Notes under the pieces: model-generated | What the model saw: the letters and a program-made list of their open reading frames with translations, nothing else | Databases searched by the model: none | Told to the model about the DNA's origin: nothing | In this document: positions 51,964 through 60,616 of the stretch, piece by piece | How positions within the stretch are numbered: position 1 is the first letter of the stretch | Layout: every line of letters starts with the position of its first letter | Source: Mesorhizobium sp. GbtcB19 | GTDB lineage: Bacteria > Pseudomonadota > Alphaproteobacteria > Rhizobiales > Rhizobiaceae | Length of the DNA: 64,000 bases | NCBI RefSeq assembly: GCF_019091085.1 | Contig: NZ_JAGXJY010000004.1 | Coordinates: 186,001-250,000, forward strand | Reading direction: 5' to 3' | Translations under genes and position numbers: made by a program

Positions 51964-53349
51964 TCAATGACCGGTGATGCTGTCGGCCAGGGCGGCAAGC
52001 TTCGAGGTGTGCGCGAGTCCCGCGGCCTCGCGGGTATCGGCAATGCGGTAGAGCTGGTACATCGAGTGGACGCCCAGCCAGCGGAACGGCTCCGGCTCCC
52101 ACGGCCGCACCTTGCGGTTGACCCAGGGCAGCCGCGTCAGTTCGGTATTCTGGCCGAGCACCAGATCCGCCAGCGTGCGTCCCGACAGGTTGGAGCTCGA
52201 CACGCCGAGCCCGACATAGCCGCCGGCCCAGCCGATGCGCGTCGCAGGGTCGAGGCCGACCGTCGTGCACCAGTCGCGCGGCACGCCGAGCACGCCACAC
52301 CAGGCATGATCGATGCGGCACTCCGCTGTCTGTGGCAGAAGCGTCGTCAGGATCGAGTGCAGCTGGTCGATCGTCGCCTGCTGCGTCTGGCCGTTGACGT
52401 CGGTGCGCGAGCCGTAGCGGTAGGGCACGCCGCGCCCGCCCATGGTGATGCGCCCCTCGCGCGTGCGCTGCGCATAGCAATAGGCATGCGCGGCATTGCC
52501 GAGCAGCTCATGGCCCTCCCAGCCGATCTTGCGCCAGAGTTCCTCCGACAGCGGTTCGGTGACGATCTGCGCGCTGTTCAGCGCCAGCCAGGTCCGCTCC
52601 TCGCCCGGAATGCCGGCGGTAAAACCTTCCGTCGCGCGGATGATGGTTTCGGCCCGCACCGTACCGCGATCGGTGGTCACAGCGCCCTTGGCAATCGCCG
52701 TCACCGTCGTCTTCTCGTAGATCGAAACACCGAGACGCTCGACCGCCGCAGCCAGCCCCTGCACCAGCTTGGCCGGCTGCACGCGCGCCTGGCCGTGGAT
52801 CACGAAGCCGCCCATGACATTCCGGATGTTGATACGGGCCCGTGTCGCTGCCTGGTCGAGCAGCTCGATGCGCTCGGGGTCGGCATCCCATGAGCGGATC
52901 GTCTCGCATTCCTCACGCACGCGTTCCAGCTGCGCCGGATTGGTGGCGACCGTCAGATTGTCGACGCGGCGGATGTCGGCATCGATGCCTTCGTCGGTCG
53001 CGACCCGGATCACCTCGTCGACGCAGCCGGCCATCGCCTTCTGCATCGCGGTGACACCTTGGCGGGTCGACGTCTTCAAATACTTCTCGCGCGACCAGCC
53101 GAAGCCCCCCGACAGCCAGCCGCCATTGCGCCCCGACGCGCCGAAGCCGGCGAACTCGCGTTCGATGAGCACGATGCGCAGCGAGGGCTTCGCCTTCTTC
53201 AGGTAATAGGCGGTCCACAGTCCGGTGTAGCCGGCGCCGACGATCGCGACATCCGCCTCGATGTCGCCGGGCAGAGGCGGACGCGGCGCGGGCATAGCGC
53301 CCAAATCCGCATACCAGAACGAGATATCGCCGTTGCGCTTGACTTGCAT
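51964..53349 (-). CDS. FAD-dependent amine oxidase-like protein (PuuB/OrdL type)
   Basis: About 461 residues from the ATG at 53349; the frame upstream covers an intergenic repeat. The FAD-binding GAGYTG lies at 38-43 in ADVAIVGAGYTGLWTAYYLK, and GASGRNGGWLSGGFGWS follows, a hallmark of the PuuB/OrdL branch of DAO-type oxidases. TRIGWAGGYVGLGVSSSNLS near the C-terminus is the second FAD segment. PuuB oxidises gamma-glutamylputrescine. The gene lies between a polyamine-type transporter and a cupin gene in one operon, which supports an amine substrate; glutamyl-polyamine ligase is not found in the window. Confidence 0.88.
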   Translation of the reverse strand: MQVKRNGDISFWYADLGAMPAPRPPLPGDIEADVAIVGAGYTGLWTAYYLKKAKPSLRIVLIEREFAGFGASGRNGGWLSGGFGWSREKYLKTSTRQGVTAMQKAMAGCVDEVIRVATDEGIDADIRRVDNLTVATNPAQLERVREECETIRSWDADPERIELLDQAATRARINIRNVMGGFVIHGQARVQPAKLVQGLAAAVERLGVSIYEKTTVTAIAKGAVTTDRGTVRAETIIRATEGFTAGIPGEERTWLALNSAQIVTEPLSEELWRKIGWEGHELLGNAAHAYCYAQRTREGRITMGGRGVPYRYGSRTDVNGQTQQATIDQLHSILTTLLPQTAECRIDHAWCGVLGVPRDWCTTVGLDPATRIGWAGGYVGLGVSSSNLSGRTLADLVLGQNTELTRLPWVNRKVRPWEPEPFRWLGVHSMYQLYRIADTREAAGLAHTSKLAALADSITGH

Positions 53350-53363
53350 GGGATGGCTTCCGG

Positions 53364-53412
53364 TAGAGCAATTCCAGGAAAGGTGTGAAGCGGTTTTCAG
53401 TCCGGAATTGCG
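53364..53412. repeat. Intergenic mosaic repeat, copy 3
   Basis: GCAATTCC (53368-53375) and GGAATTGC (53404-53411) bound the same core as at 49641 (AGGAAAGGTGTGAAGCGG). It lies in the 80-nt gap between the ABC ATPase and the FAD oxidase genes and could form an intra-operon hairpin. Confidence 0.75.
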
Positions 53413-53429
53413 TTGAAACAAAGAAATGA

Positions 53430-54542
53430 TCAGGTGAGCGTGGTGTCGGCCGTGCTGTCGTCGGGCAGGAGTTTTGCATCGGCGCCGTCGAAGCAGAGCT
53501 CGACCTTGTCGCCGAGGCCAAAGCTCTCGCCGGCAAGCGGCCAGCGCACGATCGCGGTCGAGGCGTCGGCGAGCTTCACTTCGTATTTCGACCCCGAGCC
53601 GAGATAGATCGCCTCGGCGATCGTTCCCGACAGCCGGTTCGTGCCGGTGGCATCCTGTCCAGGCCGGCGGATGGCAAGTTTCTCCGGCCGCAGCAGCATC
53701 ACCGGGCTGGTCTCGCCATTGAGGCGGCGCGGCGCGCTTACCGTCTCGCCGGCGACGGTCAGCGCGGTGCTGGTGCCATCGCTTCTCGCCTTGCCGCGCA
53801 GCACGGTGGAATCGCCGATGAAGCGGCCGACGAACAGCGTCGCCGGCTCGTCATAGAGCTGGCGGCCGGTACCGACCTGCTCGATGCGCCCGCGGTTGAA
53901 CACCGCGATGCGATCCGACAGCACCAGCGCCTCTTCCTGGTCGTGCGTGACATAGACGAAGGTGGTGCCGAGCTCGCGGTGGATGCGCTTGATCTCGAGT
54001 TGCAGCCATTCGCGCAGCTTCTTGTCGAGCGCGCCGAGCGGCTCGTCCATCAGCAGCAGCGGCGGGTCGAAGACGATGGCGCGGGCGAGTGCCACGCGCT
54101 GCTGCTGGCCGCCCGACAATTCGCTCGGATAGCGATGCGCGAAGTCGCCCATCTTGACCATGTCGAGCGCCCTGGCGACGCGCGCCTTGCGCTCGTCCGG
54201 CTTGATGCCGCGCAGCGTCAGCGGATAGGCGACGTTGCGGCCGACCGTCATATGCGGGAACAGCGCGTAGTGCTGGAACACCACGCCGATATTGCGCTTG
54301 TGCGCCGGCACGCCGACGACGCTGTTGCCGCCGACCAGAAGCTTGCCGCTGGTCACGTCGGTGAAGCCGGCGATCACGTTGAGCGTCGTCGTCTTGCCCG
54401 AGCCGCTCGGCCCGAGCAGCGTCATAAACTCGCCGGGCTCGATCCTGAGCGAGACACCGTCCAGCGCCTTGAAGGACCCATAGGCCTTGCTGACCGTATC
54501 GAGGTCGATCGCGGCGCCGCGATTTTGCGCTCTCGGATTCAT
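53430..54542 (-). CDS. Polyamine-type ABC transporter ATP-binding protein
   Basis: About 370 residues from the ATG at 54542, overlapping the permease stop by 4 nt. Walker A is GPSGSGKTT near 45-53, the signature is [15 protein letters not shown], Walker B is PLLLMDEPLGALDKKLRE, and a TOBE-type C-terminal domain follows (VMLLRPEKLAIRRPGQDATG). It is the PotA-like motor of the second amine importer. The long open frame upstream covers the permease gene and is not real. Confidence 0.94.
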   Translation of the reverse strand: MNPRAQNRGAAIDLDTVSKAYGSFKALDGVSLRIEPGEFMTLLGPSGSGKTTTLNVIAGFTDVTSGKLLVGGNSVVGVPAHKRNIGVVFQHYALFPHMTVGRNVAYPLTLRGIKPDERKARVARALDMVKMGDFAHRYPSELSGGQQQRVALARAIVFDPPLLLMDEPLGALDKKLREWLQLEIKRIHRELGTTFVYVTHDQEEALVLSDRIAVFNRGRIEQVGTGRQLYDEPATLFVGRFIGDSTVLRGKARSDGTSTALTVAGETVSAPRRLNGETSPVMLLRPEKLAIRRPGQDATGTNRLSGTIAEAIYLGSGSKYEVKLADASTAIVRWPLAGESFGLGDKVELCFDGADAKLLPDDSTADTTLT

Positions 54543-55336
54543 AGGCGTCCCTTCCGCTCGCGGCCAAGGAGAAGCATGCCGCCGCCGATCAGGAGCGTGG
54601 TGGCGAACAAAAGGATGGTGCCGACGGCCGCGACCGTCGGGTCGGCGTCGCGGGTGATCGAGGAAAAGATCTGCACCGGCAATGTCTTGAGATAGGGGTT
54701 GGTGATGAACAGCGACACCACGATCTCGTCGAAGGACGTGGCGAAGGCGAACAGCAGGCCGGACAGGATACCGGGTAGGATCAGCGGCAGCGTCACCGTA
54801 CGGAACGTGGTCAGCGCGCCGGCGCCAAGGCTTGCCGCCGCCGTCTCCAGCCGCCTGTCGAACACTTCGAGATTGGCCGAGACCGCGATCAGCACGAAGG
54901 GCAAAGCCAGGATGGTGTGCGCCAGCACGAAGCCGGTCAGCGTGCCGACGAGCTGCGCATCGAGATAGACAGCATAGATGCCGATTGCGAGAACCACACC
55001 CGGCACCACCATCGGCGTCAGCATCAGCATGCGCAAGAGATTGGCCGGCCGCGCCTTCATGCGGTCGAGGCCGAAAGCGGCGAGCGTGCCCAGCACCGTC
55101 GCCAGCACCGCCACCAGCGAGGCGACCTTGAGCGAATTGAGGAAACTGGAAGACCAGTCGGGGTTGGTGGCGAAGTTCTGGTACCACTGCCAGGAAAAGC
55201 CCTGCGGCGGGAAAGCGAGCGACTTGTTCTCGTTGAACGACATCGGCACGACGACCAGTGTCGGCGCCACCAGCCATATCGCCACCAGCAGGCAGACGAG
55301 GCCGAGGATGACGCGCGTGAGCGGCTTCATCTCCAT
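54539..55336 (-). CDS. Polyamine-type ABC transporter permease (PotC-like)
   Basis: About 265 residues from the ATG at 55336 (MEMK); an ATG two codons later is an alternative. Six membrane spans are likely, the first being VILGLVCLLVAIWLVAPTLV. The EAA loop is ETAAASLGAGALTTFRTVTL. Its start overlaps the stop of the preceding permease by one base, so the two are coupled. Extended N-terminal codons in the same frame lie inside the other permease gene and are rejected. Confidence 0.93.
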   Translation of the reverse strand: MEMKPLTRVILGLVCLLVAIWLVAPTLVVVPMSFNENKSLAFPPQGFSWQWYQNFATNPDWSSSFLNSLKVASLVAVLATVLGTLAAFGLDRMKARPANLLRMLMLTPMVVPGVVLAIGIYAVYLDAQLVGTLTGFVLAHTILALPFVLIAVSANLEVFDRRLETAAASLGAGALTTFRTVTLPLILPGILSGLLFAFATSFDEIVVSLFITNPYLKTLPVQIFSSITRDADPTVAAVGTILLFATTLLIGGGMLLLGRERKGRL

Positions 55337-56205
55337 CAGCGTCGCCCCACGTCCCGATGCCTGGACCGCATCACGGGTGCTGCCAAGGCGAGCAGCACGA
55401 AGGTCGTGACGAGCAGCACGACGCCCATGGCGCCGCCGCGTCCCCATTGCAGCAGGCTGAGCACCTGCGTCTGCACCAGTGTCGACAGCATGGTCGAGCG
55501 CGGCCCGCCGAGCAGCGCCGGCGTGATGTAGAAGCCCAGCGCCAGGATGAAGACGATGATCGCGCCGGCATAGACGCCCGGCAGCGACAGCGGCAGGTAG
55601 ACGGTGAAGAACGCGCGCGAAGGTCGCGCGCCCAGGCTTTGCGCCGCCCGCATCAGCCGCAGATCAATGCCCTTCATCACCGAATAGAGCGGCAGGATCA
55701 TGAAGGGCAGCAGCACCTGAGCCATGCCGATCACCACGCCGGTCTGGGTGCGGATCAGCCGGATGCCGTCGAAACCGGCCGATCTGAGCAGCGAATTGAT
55801 GACGCCGGAATCCTGCAGCAGGATCACCCAGGAGAGCGTGCGCACCACGCCGCTCACCCAGAACGGGATCAGCACACAGAGCACCAGGACGAGCCGCACG
55901 CGCGGCCCGACGGCGGTCATCAGATAGGCGTAGGGGTAAGCACAGACCACGCAGACCAATGTCACCCAGGCCGAAATGGTGAAGGTGCGCTGCAGCACCG
56001 TCAGATTGACCGGCGCGCCGAAGAACCAGGCGTAGTTCTGCATGCCCCATTGCGGTTCCGACAGGCTGCGCAGCACGATGGTGAGGAGCGGATAGCCGAT
56101 CACAGCCACCAGCAGGAGGAGCGCGGGCAGTGTGAGCGCGAACGGCCGCCATACCCAGCCCGCCCGTTGCGGGGCGGAAGGCGTCGTCGGTTCGAGCGCG
56201 CTCAC
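55336..56205 (-). CDS. Polyamine-type ABC transporter permease (PotB-like)
   Basis: A 289-residue inner-membrane permease. The first span is FALTLPALLLLVAVIGYPLL, and the EAA motif is MRAAQSLGARPSRAFFTVYL. PALLGGPRSTMLSTLVQTQV before the last span is typical of PotB proteins. It follows the binding-protein gene by 22 nt. Confidence 0.94.
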   Translation of the reverse strand: MSALEPTTPSAPQRAGWVWRPFALTLPALLLLVAVIGYPLLTIVLRSLSEPQWGMQNYAWFFGAPVNLTVLQRTFTISAWVTLVCVVCAYPYAYLMTAVGPRVRLVLVLCVLIPFWVSGVVRTLSWVILLQDSGVINSLLRSAGFDGIRLIRTQTGVVIGMAQVLLPFMILPLYSVMKGIDLRLMRAAQSLGARPSRAFFTVYLPLSLPGVYAGAIIVFILALGFYITPALLGGPRSTMLSTLVQTQVLSLLQWGRGGAMGVVLLVTTFVLLALAAPVMRSRHRDVGRR

Positions 56206-56227
56206 GAGCTATCTCCCTGTCAGCCGG

Positions 56228-57301
56228 TCAGTTACCAGCCATTAGCGCCGACCACTTCTCCTGCGCCACCGCGAAGTTCGGCACCCAGAACTTGAAGTTC
56301 TGCTTGTAGCCCTGCTTCTGGCGATCGGGTGTGTTGGTCAGGAAGGCGGCAACGGAATCGTCGACCTTGGGCTGCGCGTCGCTGTTGATCGGCGTGTAGG
56401 AGGTCTTCTCCGCCAACACCTCCTGCGCGTTCTTGCCGAGATAGGCATTGAGCAGCGCGTAGGCGGCATCCGTGTCCTTGACGCCGACCGGGATCGTCAT
56501 CTGGTCCATCACGACGAGCCAATCCTGCCAGGCCGGCGCATATTTGGCGCCGTTCTTGACCGCGGTCATGGCGCGGCCGGTCCACATCATCAGCATGTCG
56601 GCTTCGCCGGATTCGGCGAGCTGCTGCGATTCAGCGCCGGTCTTCCAGAAGATGGTGTCGGGACCGAGCTTGCGGACCACGTCGATGGCCTTGTCGATAT
56701 CGGCCACCGTCATCGCCTTCGGGTCGCCGCCGGCAACCTTGAAGGCCTGTTCGAGCAGGCCGCCGGTCGGGCTGCCGGAGCCGTCGATGCCGCGCACGCC
56801 GGGGAATTTCTGCGTGTCGAAGAAGTCGGCCCAGCTCTTGGGCGGATTATCCTTGTACTTCTCCTTGTTGTACATCAGCACGACGCCGTAATTCATCGCC
56901 GGCACCGAGCATTCGCCGACCTGGCCTTCCGGGATCTTCGAGACATCGAGCTTGGTCAGGTCCAGCTTCTGGAACAGCTTGCCGCAATAGACATATGGCG
57001 GCAGGTCGTCGGTATCGACGACGTCCCAGGTGACATTGCCGGATTCGACCTGCGCCTGCAGCTTGGCGATCTCGGTCGGCCCGTCATTGAGCAGCTTGAC
57101 GCCGGACTTGTCGACGAAGTCCTTCAGCGCCGCCGCCTGGCCGTCCTGGTAGATGCCGCCATAGGAAACGAAAGTGAGGGTCTTGCCCTTGAGCGAGCCT
57201 TCCTTGACCTCGCCCGCCACTGGCTTGTCCTGCGCGAAAGCCGCGCCGGTCAGAACGCCAAGCGCCAGGACGGCGCCGATGCCATATCGCAATTTCAGCA
57301 T
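56228..57301 (-). CDS. Polyamine-type ABC transporter substrate-binding protein
   Basis: About 357 residues from the ATG at 57301, which has GGGAGAG 8 nt upstream; an ATG at 57322 is an alternative. A signal peptide ends near AAFAQ (residue 22 or so). GKTLTFVSYGGIYQDGQAAA begins the mature core, a pattern seen in the extracellular-solute-binding family 1 proteins that group with PotD-like and putative spermidine/putrescine binders. It differs clearly from the first binding protein at 5674, so the two importers probably take up different amines. It is 38 nt behind the regulator gene. Confidence 0.92.
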   Translation of the reverse strand: MLKLRYGIGAVLALGVLTGAAFAQDKPVAGEVKEGSLKGKTLTFVSYGGIYQDGQAAALKDFVDKSGVKLLNDGPTEIAKLQAQVESGNVTWDVVDTDDLPPYVYCGKLFQKLDLTKLDVSKIPEGQVGECSVPAMNYGVVLMYNKEKYKDNPPKSWADFFDTQKFPGVRGIDGSGSPTGGLLEQAFKVAGGDPKAMTVADIDKAIDVVRKLGPDTIFWKTGAESQQLAESGEADMLMMWTGRAMTAVKNGAKYAPAWQDWLVVMDQMTIPVGVKDTDAAYALLNAYLGKNAQEVLAEKTSYTPINSDAQPKVDDSVAAFLTNTPDRQKQGYKQNFKFWVPNFAVAQEKWSALMAGN

Positions 57302-57339
57302 AACGATAACTCTCCCATTCATGCCCGCGTTTTGGTCGA

Positions 57340-58008
57340 TTACCTGGCGGCGGGCGGTTTCCAGGTCGTGTATTGATCGAGCTCGGCGCGCGGCGAGGTC
57401 GGCGGCGCGATGACCCACATCACCTCGGCCCGGCCACTGCCGATGTTCTCGGTGCGATGCGGTGTAGACGTCCTGTATTCGACGCTGTCGCCCTCTTCGA
57501 GGACATGGCGCGCCTCGCCGAGGAAAACCTCGACGACGCCGCGCAGCACGATCAGCATCTCATGCGCGTCGCCATGCGTGTATTGGTCGGGACCGGTCGA
57601 GCCGCCGATCTCGAACTCGCCGACATAGACTTCCATGTCGCTGAGCGGCGGCCGCGACAAGAGCATCTTGCGGCAGCCGTCGCTGGGCGGCAGGCTTGGC
57701 CGCTCGCTGCGCCTGAGCACGCCGTGATGGTTTTGAGCCGTGCTCTCCGCGAAGAGCAGCGCGACGCTGACCCCGAGCGCCGAAGCGATCTGATTGAGCG
57801 ATGCCGTGCTGGCGCCGGTCAGGCCGCGCTCGAGCTGGCTGATGAAGCTTGCGCTCGTTCCGGTCGCCTCGGCGAGATCGCGCAAGGAAAGCCGGCGGGC
57901 AAGGCGAAGGCTCTTGAGCCGCATGCCCAGCACTTCCTGGGCGGCTGTCGCGACCGAACCGTTCCTGTTCCCGGTTGAAGCCTGGCCCTTATCGGAAGCC
58001 TTGGGCAT
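57340..58008 (-). CDS. XRE-cupin transcriptional regulator (PuuR-like)
   Basis: About 222 residues from the ATG at 58008; the open frame continues into the palindromic operator and is not used. A helix-turn-helix lies at about 27-85 (LGMRLKSLRLARRLSLRDLA, TGTSASFISQLERG), and a cupin domain at about 120-215 (YTHGDAHEMLIVLRGVVEVF). This is the PuuR layout; PuuR represses putrescine utilisation genes and is relieved by putrescine. The gene heads the operon with the ABC transporter, FAD oxidase and cupin. A perfect 21-bp palindrome lies 25 bases upstream. Confidence 0.92.
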   Translation of the reverse strand: MPKASDKGQASTGNRNGSVATAAQEVLGMRLKSLRLARRLSLRDLAEATGTSASFISQLERGLTGASTASLNQIASALGVSVALLFAESTAQNHHGVLRRSERPSLPPSDGCRKMLLSRPPLSDMEVYVGEFEIGGSTGPDQYTHGDAHEMLIVLRGVVEVFLGEARHVLEEGDSVEYRTSTPHRTENIGSGRAEVMWVIAPPTSPRAELDQYTTWKPPAAR

Positions 58009-58032
58009 CTCGTTTGTTCTCCACTGAACACT

Positions 58033-58053
58033 TTGTACAGTGACACTGTACAA
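58033..58053. promoter_or_regulatory. Palindromic operator of the second amine operon
   Basis: TTGTACAGTG and CACTGTACAA are exact inverse complements with one base between them. The site covers 58033-58053, 25 bases upstream of the regulator ATG, overlapping the likely -35 (TTGTAC on the minus strand). No other copy was found by eye in the window, so one site probably controls the whole operon. Confidence 0.65.
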
Positions 58054-58152
58054 GCTGCAAGCGGCGAATCCGGCCAGTTCAGACCTTCGGGTAGGCCAGC
58101 CAGCCGCACCGATGAGGCAATGGTTCGTCGTCCGGGGGATAAAAAGCTCGGG

Positions 58153-60024
58153 TCAGCCCTCGCCGGACAGGTCGCGCCGCGCCTTGTCGAGCTCTTCGGC
58201 GTAGCGGCGCATCAGATGGCTCTCGGTGAGCAGCCCCAGAACGATGCGCTCGTCGAAATCCTCGACCACCGCCAGTTCTTCGGCCCCGGTGCGCTGGAAA
58301 GTCTCGGCTGCGGTCTGGACGTTCATCGACGGCACCAGCACCGCGTCCTTGAACTGGGCGAGCGCGCTGACCGGCGTGGCGCCGTCGGAAAGATCGCTGT
58401 GCAGTTCCGGCACCAGCAGCATGCCGACATATTGGTCGGCCTGCTCGACGGCGATGACGCGCTGTCCGGATCCGAGCGGAACCTCCTTGCGGAATTCTGC
58501 GAGCGTCGTCGAGGCGGGAATGGTGCGGACATCCTTGCGCATCATCGAGCCGACGGTGAGGCTGCGCATCCAGCCGACGTCATGGGCGCTGCGGATCGTT
58601 TCGCCGCGCAGATGGAAGCGCCAGGTCGAGAAGGAGTAGCCGAAGGTCTCGCGCACCAGGATCGCCGACATGATCGAAGCCGCCAGCACCACGCCGGTGA
58701 GCGTCAGGTCACGCGTGGACTCCAGCGCCAGGAACGTCATGGTCAGCGGGCCGCCGACGACGCCGACCGCCAGCGACGTCATGCCGACGACGGCGGCGAC
58801 CGCCGGGTCGATGCCCGCCGACGGCGCGGTGATAGCCATGACACCGGCAAACACCTTGCCGAGCAGCGCGCCCAGGAACAGCGAGGCAAAGAACAGGCCG
58901 CCACGGAAGCCGGAGCCGAGCGATATGGCGGAGGCCGCCAGCTTCATCACGAAGACGCTCGCCACCACCGGAAGCGTATAGTTCATGGCGAATTCGCGGT
59001 GCAGCGCGCCGTGCCCGCTGGACAGCACCTGCGGCGTGACCAGCCCGAGCAGACCGACGAAGATCCCGCCGATGAAGGGCCTGACCGACGCATCGATCGA
59101 CAGCCGCACGAAAAGCCGCTCGACGATGCTCACCAGATGCATGATCGCGATCGAGGCCGCTCCGCCAAGCAATCCCAGCAGCAGGAACGGCACGTATTCG
59201 CTGGCGGTCAAATTCGGCAACCCTGAGAGTTCCAGCGGAAACGGCACGCCGCCGAACACTTCCGCGGTCAGGGAGGCGGCGATCGCAGCCGCCATCACCG
59301 GCGCCACATTGGCGACGGAGTAGATGCCGATGACCAGCTCGAAGCCGTAGAAGGCGCCGGTCAGCGGCGCGTCGAAGGCTGCCGCGATGGCGCCGGCAGC
59401 GCCGCAGCCCACCAGGATGCGGACGTCGTTGCGGCGCAGCCGGAACGCGCGGGCAAGTCGGGAAGCGATGCCGGAGCCGATCTGCGTATAGCCGGCTTCC
59501 AATCCGACCGAGGCGCCGAAGCCGCTCGAAATCATCGTCTGGGCCACGATGATGAAAGTGTCGGTGAGCGACATGCGCCCGCCGTATAGAGCGTTGGCCT
59601 CGATCGGGTCGACCGGCGTGCGGAACTTGCGCTTTCTGAGCCAGATGACGGAAAGCCCGAGCAGCAGGCCGCCGATGGCCGGGTACATCGCCTGCACCGG
59701 ATCGGCGAGCGAGAACATTGCCGAAAGCCGGCCGCCCGGCTGCACGTCGAACAGCAGATAGTGCATGCCTTGCACCAGCGCGCTCATGCCGGTGACCAGC
59801 GCGCCCGCGATGACACCGACCGCCCCGGCCATCAGCACGATCACGATGCCGCGCGCCTCGAGCACGGGGATCGAGCTGATCAGCACCGCGCGAAGCCGGC
59901 GGGCATAGACTTGTGGGTCGTTTCTGGCAGGCAACGGAGCGGCTCGCCGGTATGCGAAAGAGAACAACTGCCGTGCCTGGATACGCGCGGCGGCTTTGCG
60001 TGGCAATCGCAATGCCGACCGCAT
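58153..60024 (-). CDS. ClC-type chloride channel/antiporter with CBS domains
   Basis: About 623 residues from the ATG at 60024; a GTG at 60072 is an alternative and neither has a clear ribosome binding site. The ClC membrane domain includes GASVGLEAGYTQIGSGIASR (with the gating glutamate) and GALLGKVFAGVMAI. Some ten to twelve hydrophobic segments run to about residue 430. The C-terminal 130 residues form two CBS modules (MMRKDVRTIPASTTLAEFRK, PSMNVQTAAETFQRTGAEEL). It may move chloride or fluoride. No link to its neighbours is evident. Confidence 0.9.
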   Translation of the reverse strand: MRSALRLPRKAAARIQARQLFSFAYRRAAPLPARNDPQVYARRLRAVLISSIPVLEARGIVIVLMAGAVGVIAGALVTGMSALVQGMHYLLFDVQPGGRLSAMFSLADPVQAMYPAIGGLLLGLSVIWLRKRKFRTPVDPIEANALYGGRMSLTDTFIIVAQTMISSGFGASVGLEAGYTQIGSGIASRLARAFRLRRNDVRILVGCGAAGAIAAAFDAPLTGAFYGFELVIGIYSVANVAPVMAAAIAASLTAEVFGGVPFPLELSGLPNLTASEYVPFLLLGLLGGAASIAIMHLVSIVERLFVRLSIDASVRPFIGGIFVGLLGLVTPQVLSSGHGALHREFAMNYTLPVVASVFVMKLAASAISLGSGFRGGLFFASLFLGALLGKVFAGVMAITAPSAGIDPAVAAVVGMTSLAVGVVGGPLTMTFLALESTRDLTLTGVVLAASIMSAILVRETFGYSFSTWRFHLRGETIRSAHDVGWMRSLTVGSMMRKDVRTIPASTTLAEFRKEVPLGSGQRVIAVEQADQYVGMLLVPELHSDLSDGATPVSALAQFKDAVLVPSMNVQTAAETFQRTGAEELAVVEDFDERIVLGLLTESHLMRRYAEELDKARRDLSGEG

Positions 60025-60092
60025 GTGGCGCCATTTTGGCGGTGCTCGAATTAGCGTCGCGCAGCGCTCCACCGCTTATCAAGGAGATAGAC

Positions 60093-60599
60093 TTAGTCGG
60101 GTACAGGTATGGTCAGCGGGCCGCAATCGTCCTCGGCGACGAAGATCGCCAAAAGCTCGGCGGACTCGGTGGCGCTGGCGTTCTCGGCGAAGGCGTGGAT
60201 GGCGCCCGGCGCTTCGAACCAGGTCTGGCCCTGGGCGTAGGTAACGGCCGGCCCGCCTTCCATCTGCGAGCGCAGCGCTCCCTTGATGACGAAAGCGGTG
60301 ACCGAGCCGGGATGACGGTGCCGCGGCGTGTAGGCATTGGGCGGGAATTCGACCAGCGCCGTGGTGATCGAATGCCCGGGAACGTTCGGCAGTTTTTCGC
60401 AGGCGAGCGGCTTGACGGTGGTGGTCGGGCGGGCCGCCGCCCCTTCCCCGGCATCTGCCCCCATCATGTGAATATGCGCGTCCATTCCACCGGGGGGAGT
60501 GATCACCCTGTTATGGACCATGGCCATGCCAAGCAGCCCGGCCGAGATCGCGGCGACGCCGACCAACGCAAGGCTTCGCGAAGAACCGTCTTCAGTCAC
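60093..60599 (-). CDS. Exported or membrane-anchored cupin protein
   Basis: A 168-residue protein from the GTG at 60599 with AGGAG about 8 nt upstream. The first 30 residues are a signal anchor or signal peptide (SLALVGVAAISAGLLGMAMV). The rest is a cupin domain with metal-binding histidines (AYTPRHRHPGSVTAFVIKGA) and EAPGAIHAFAENAS. It follows the epimerase gene by 17 nt in the same direction. Its substrate is unknown; periplasmic cupins often bind small organic ligands or metals. Confidence 0.82.
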   Translation of the reverse strand: MTEDGSSRSLALVGVAAISAGLLGMAMVHNRVITPPGGMDAHIHMMGADAGEGAAARPTTTVKPLACEKLPNVPGHSITTALVEFPPNAYTPRHRHPGSVTAFVIKGALRSQMEGGPAVTYAQGQTWFEAPGAIHAFAENASATESAELLAIFVAEDDCGPLTIPVPD

Positions 60600-60616
60600 G
60601 ACGGCAACTCCTTTGC

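Noticed and set aside
53430..55277. A 615-codon fusion of permease and ATPase
   Set aside because: The part upstream of 54542 is a wrong-frame reading of the permease gene.
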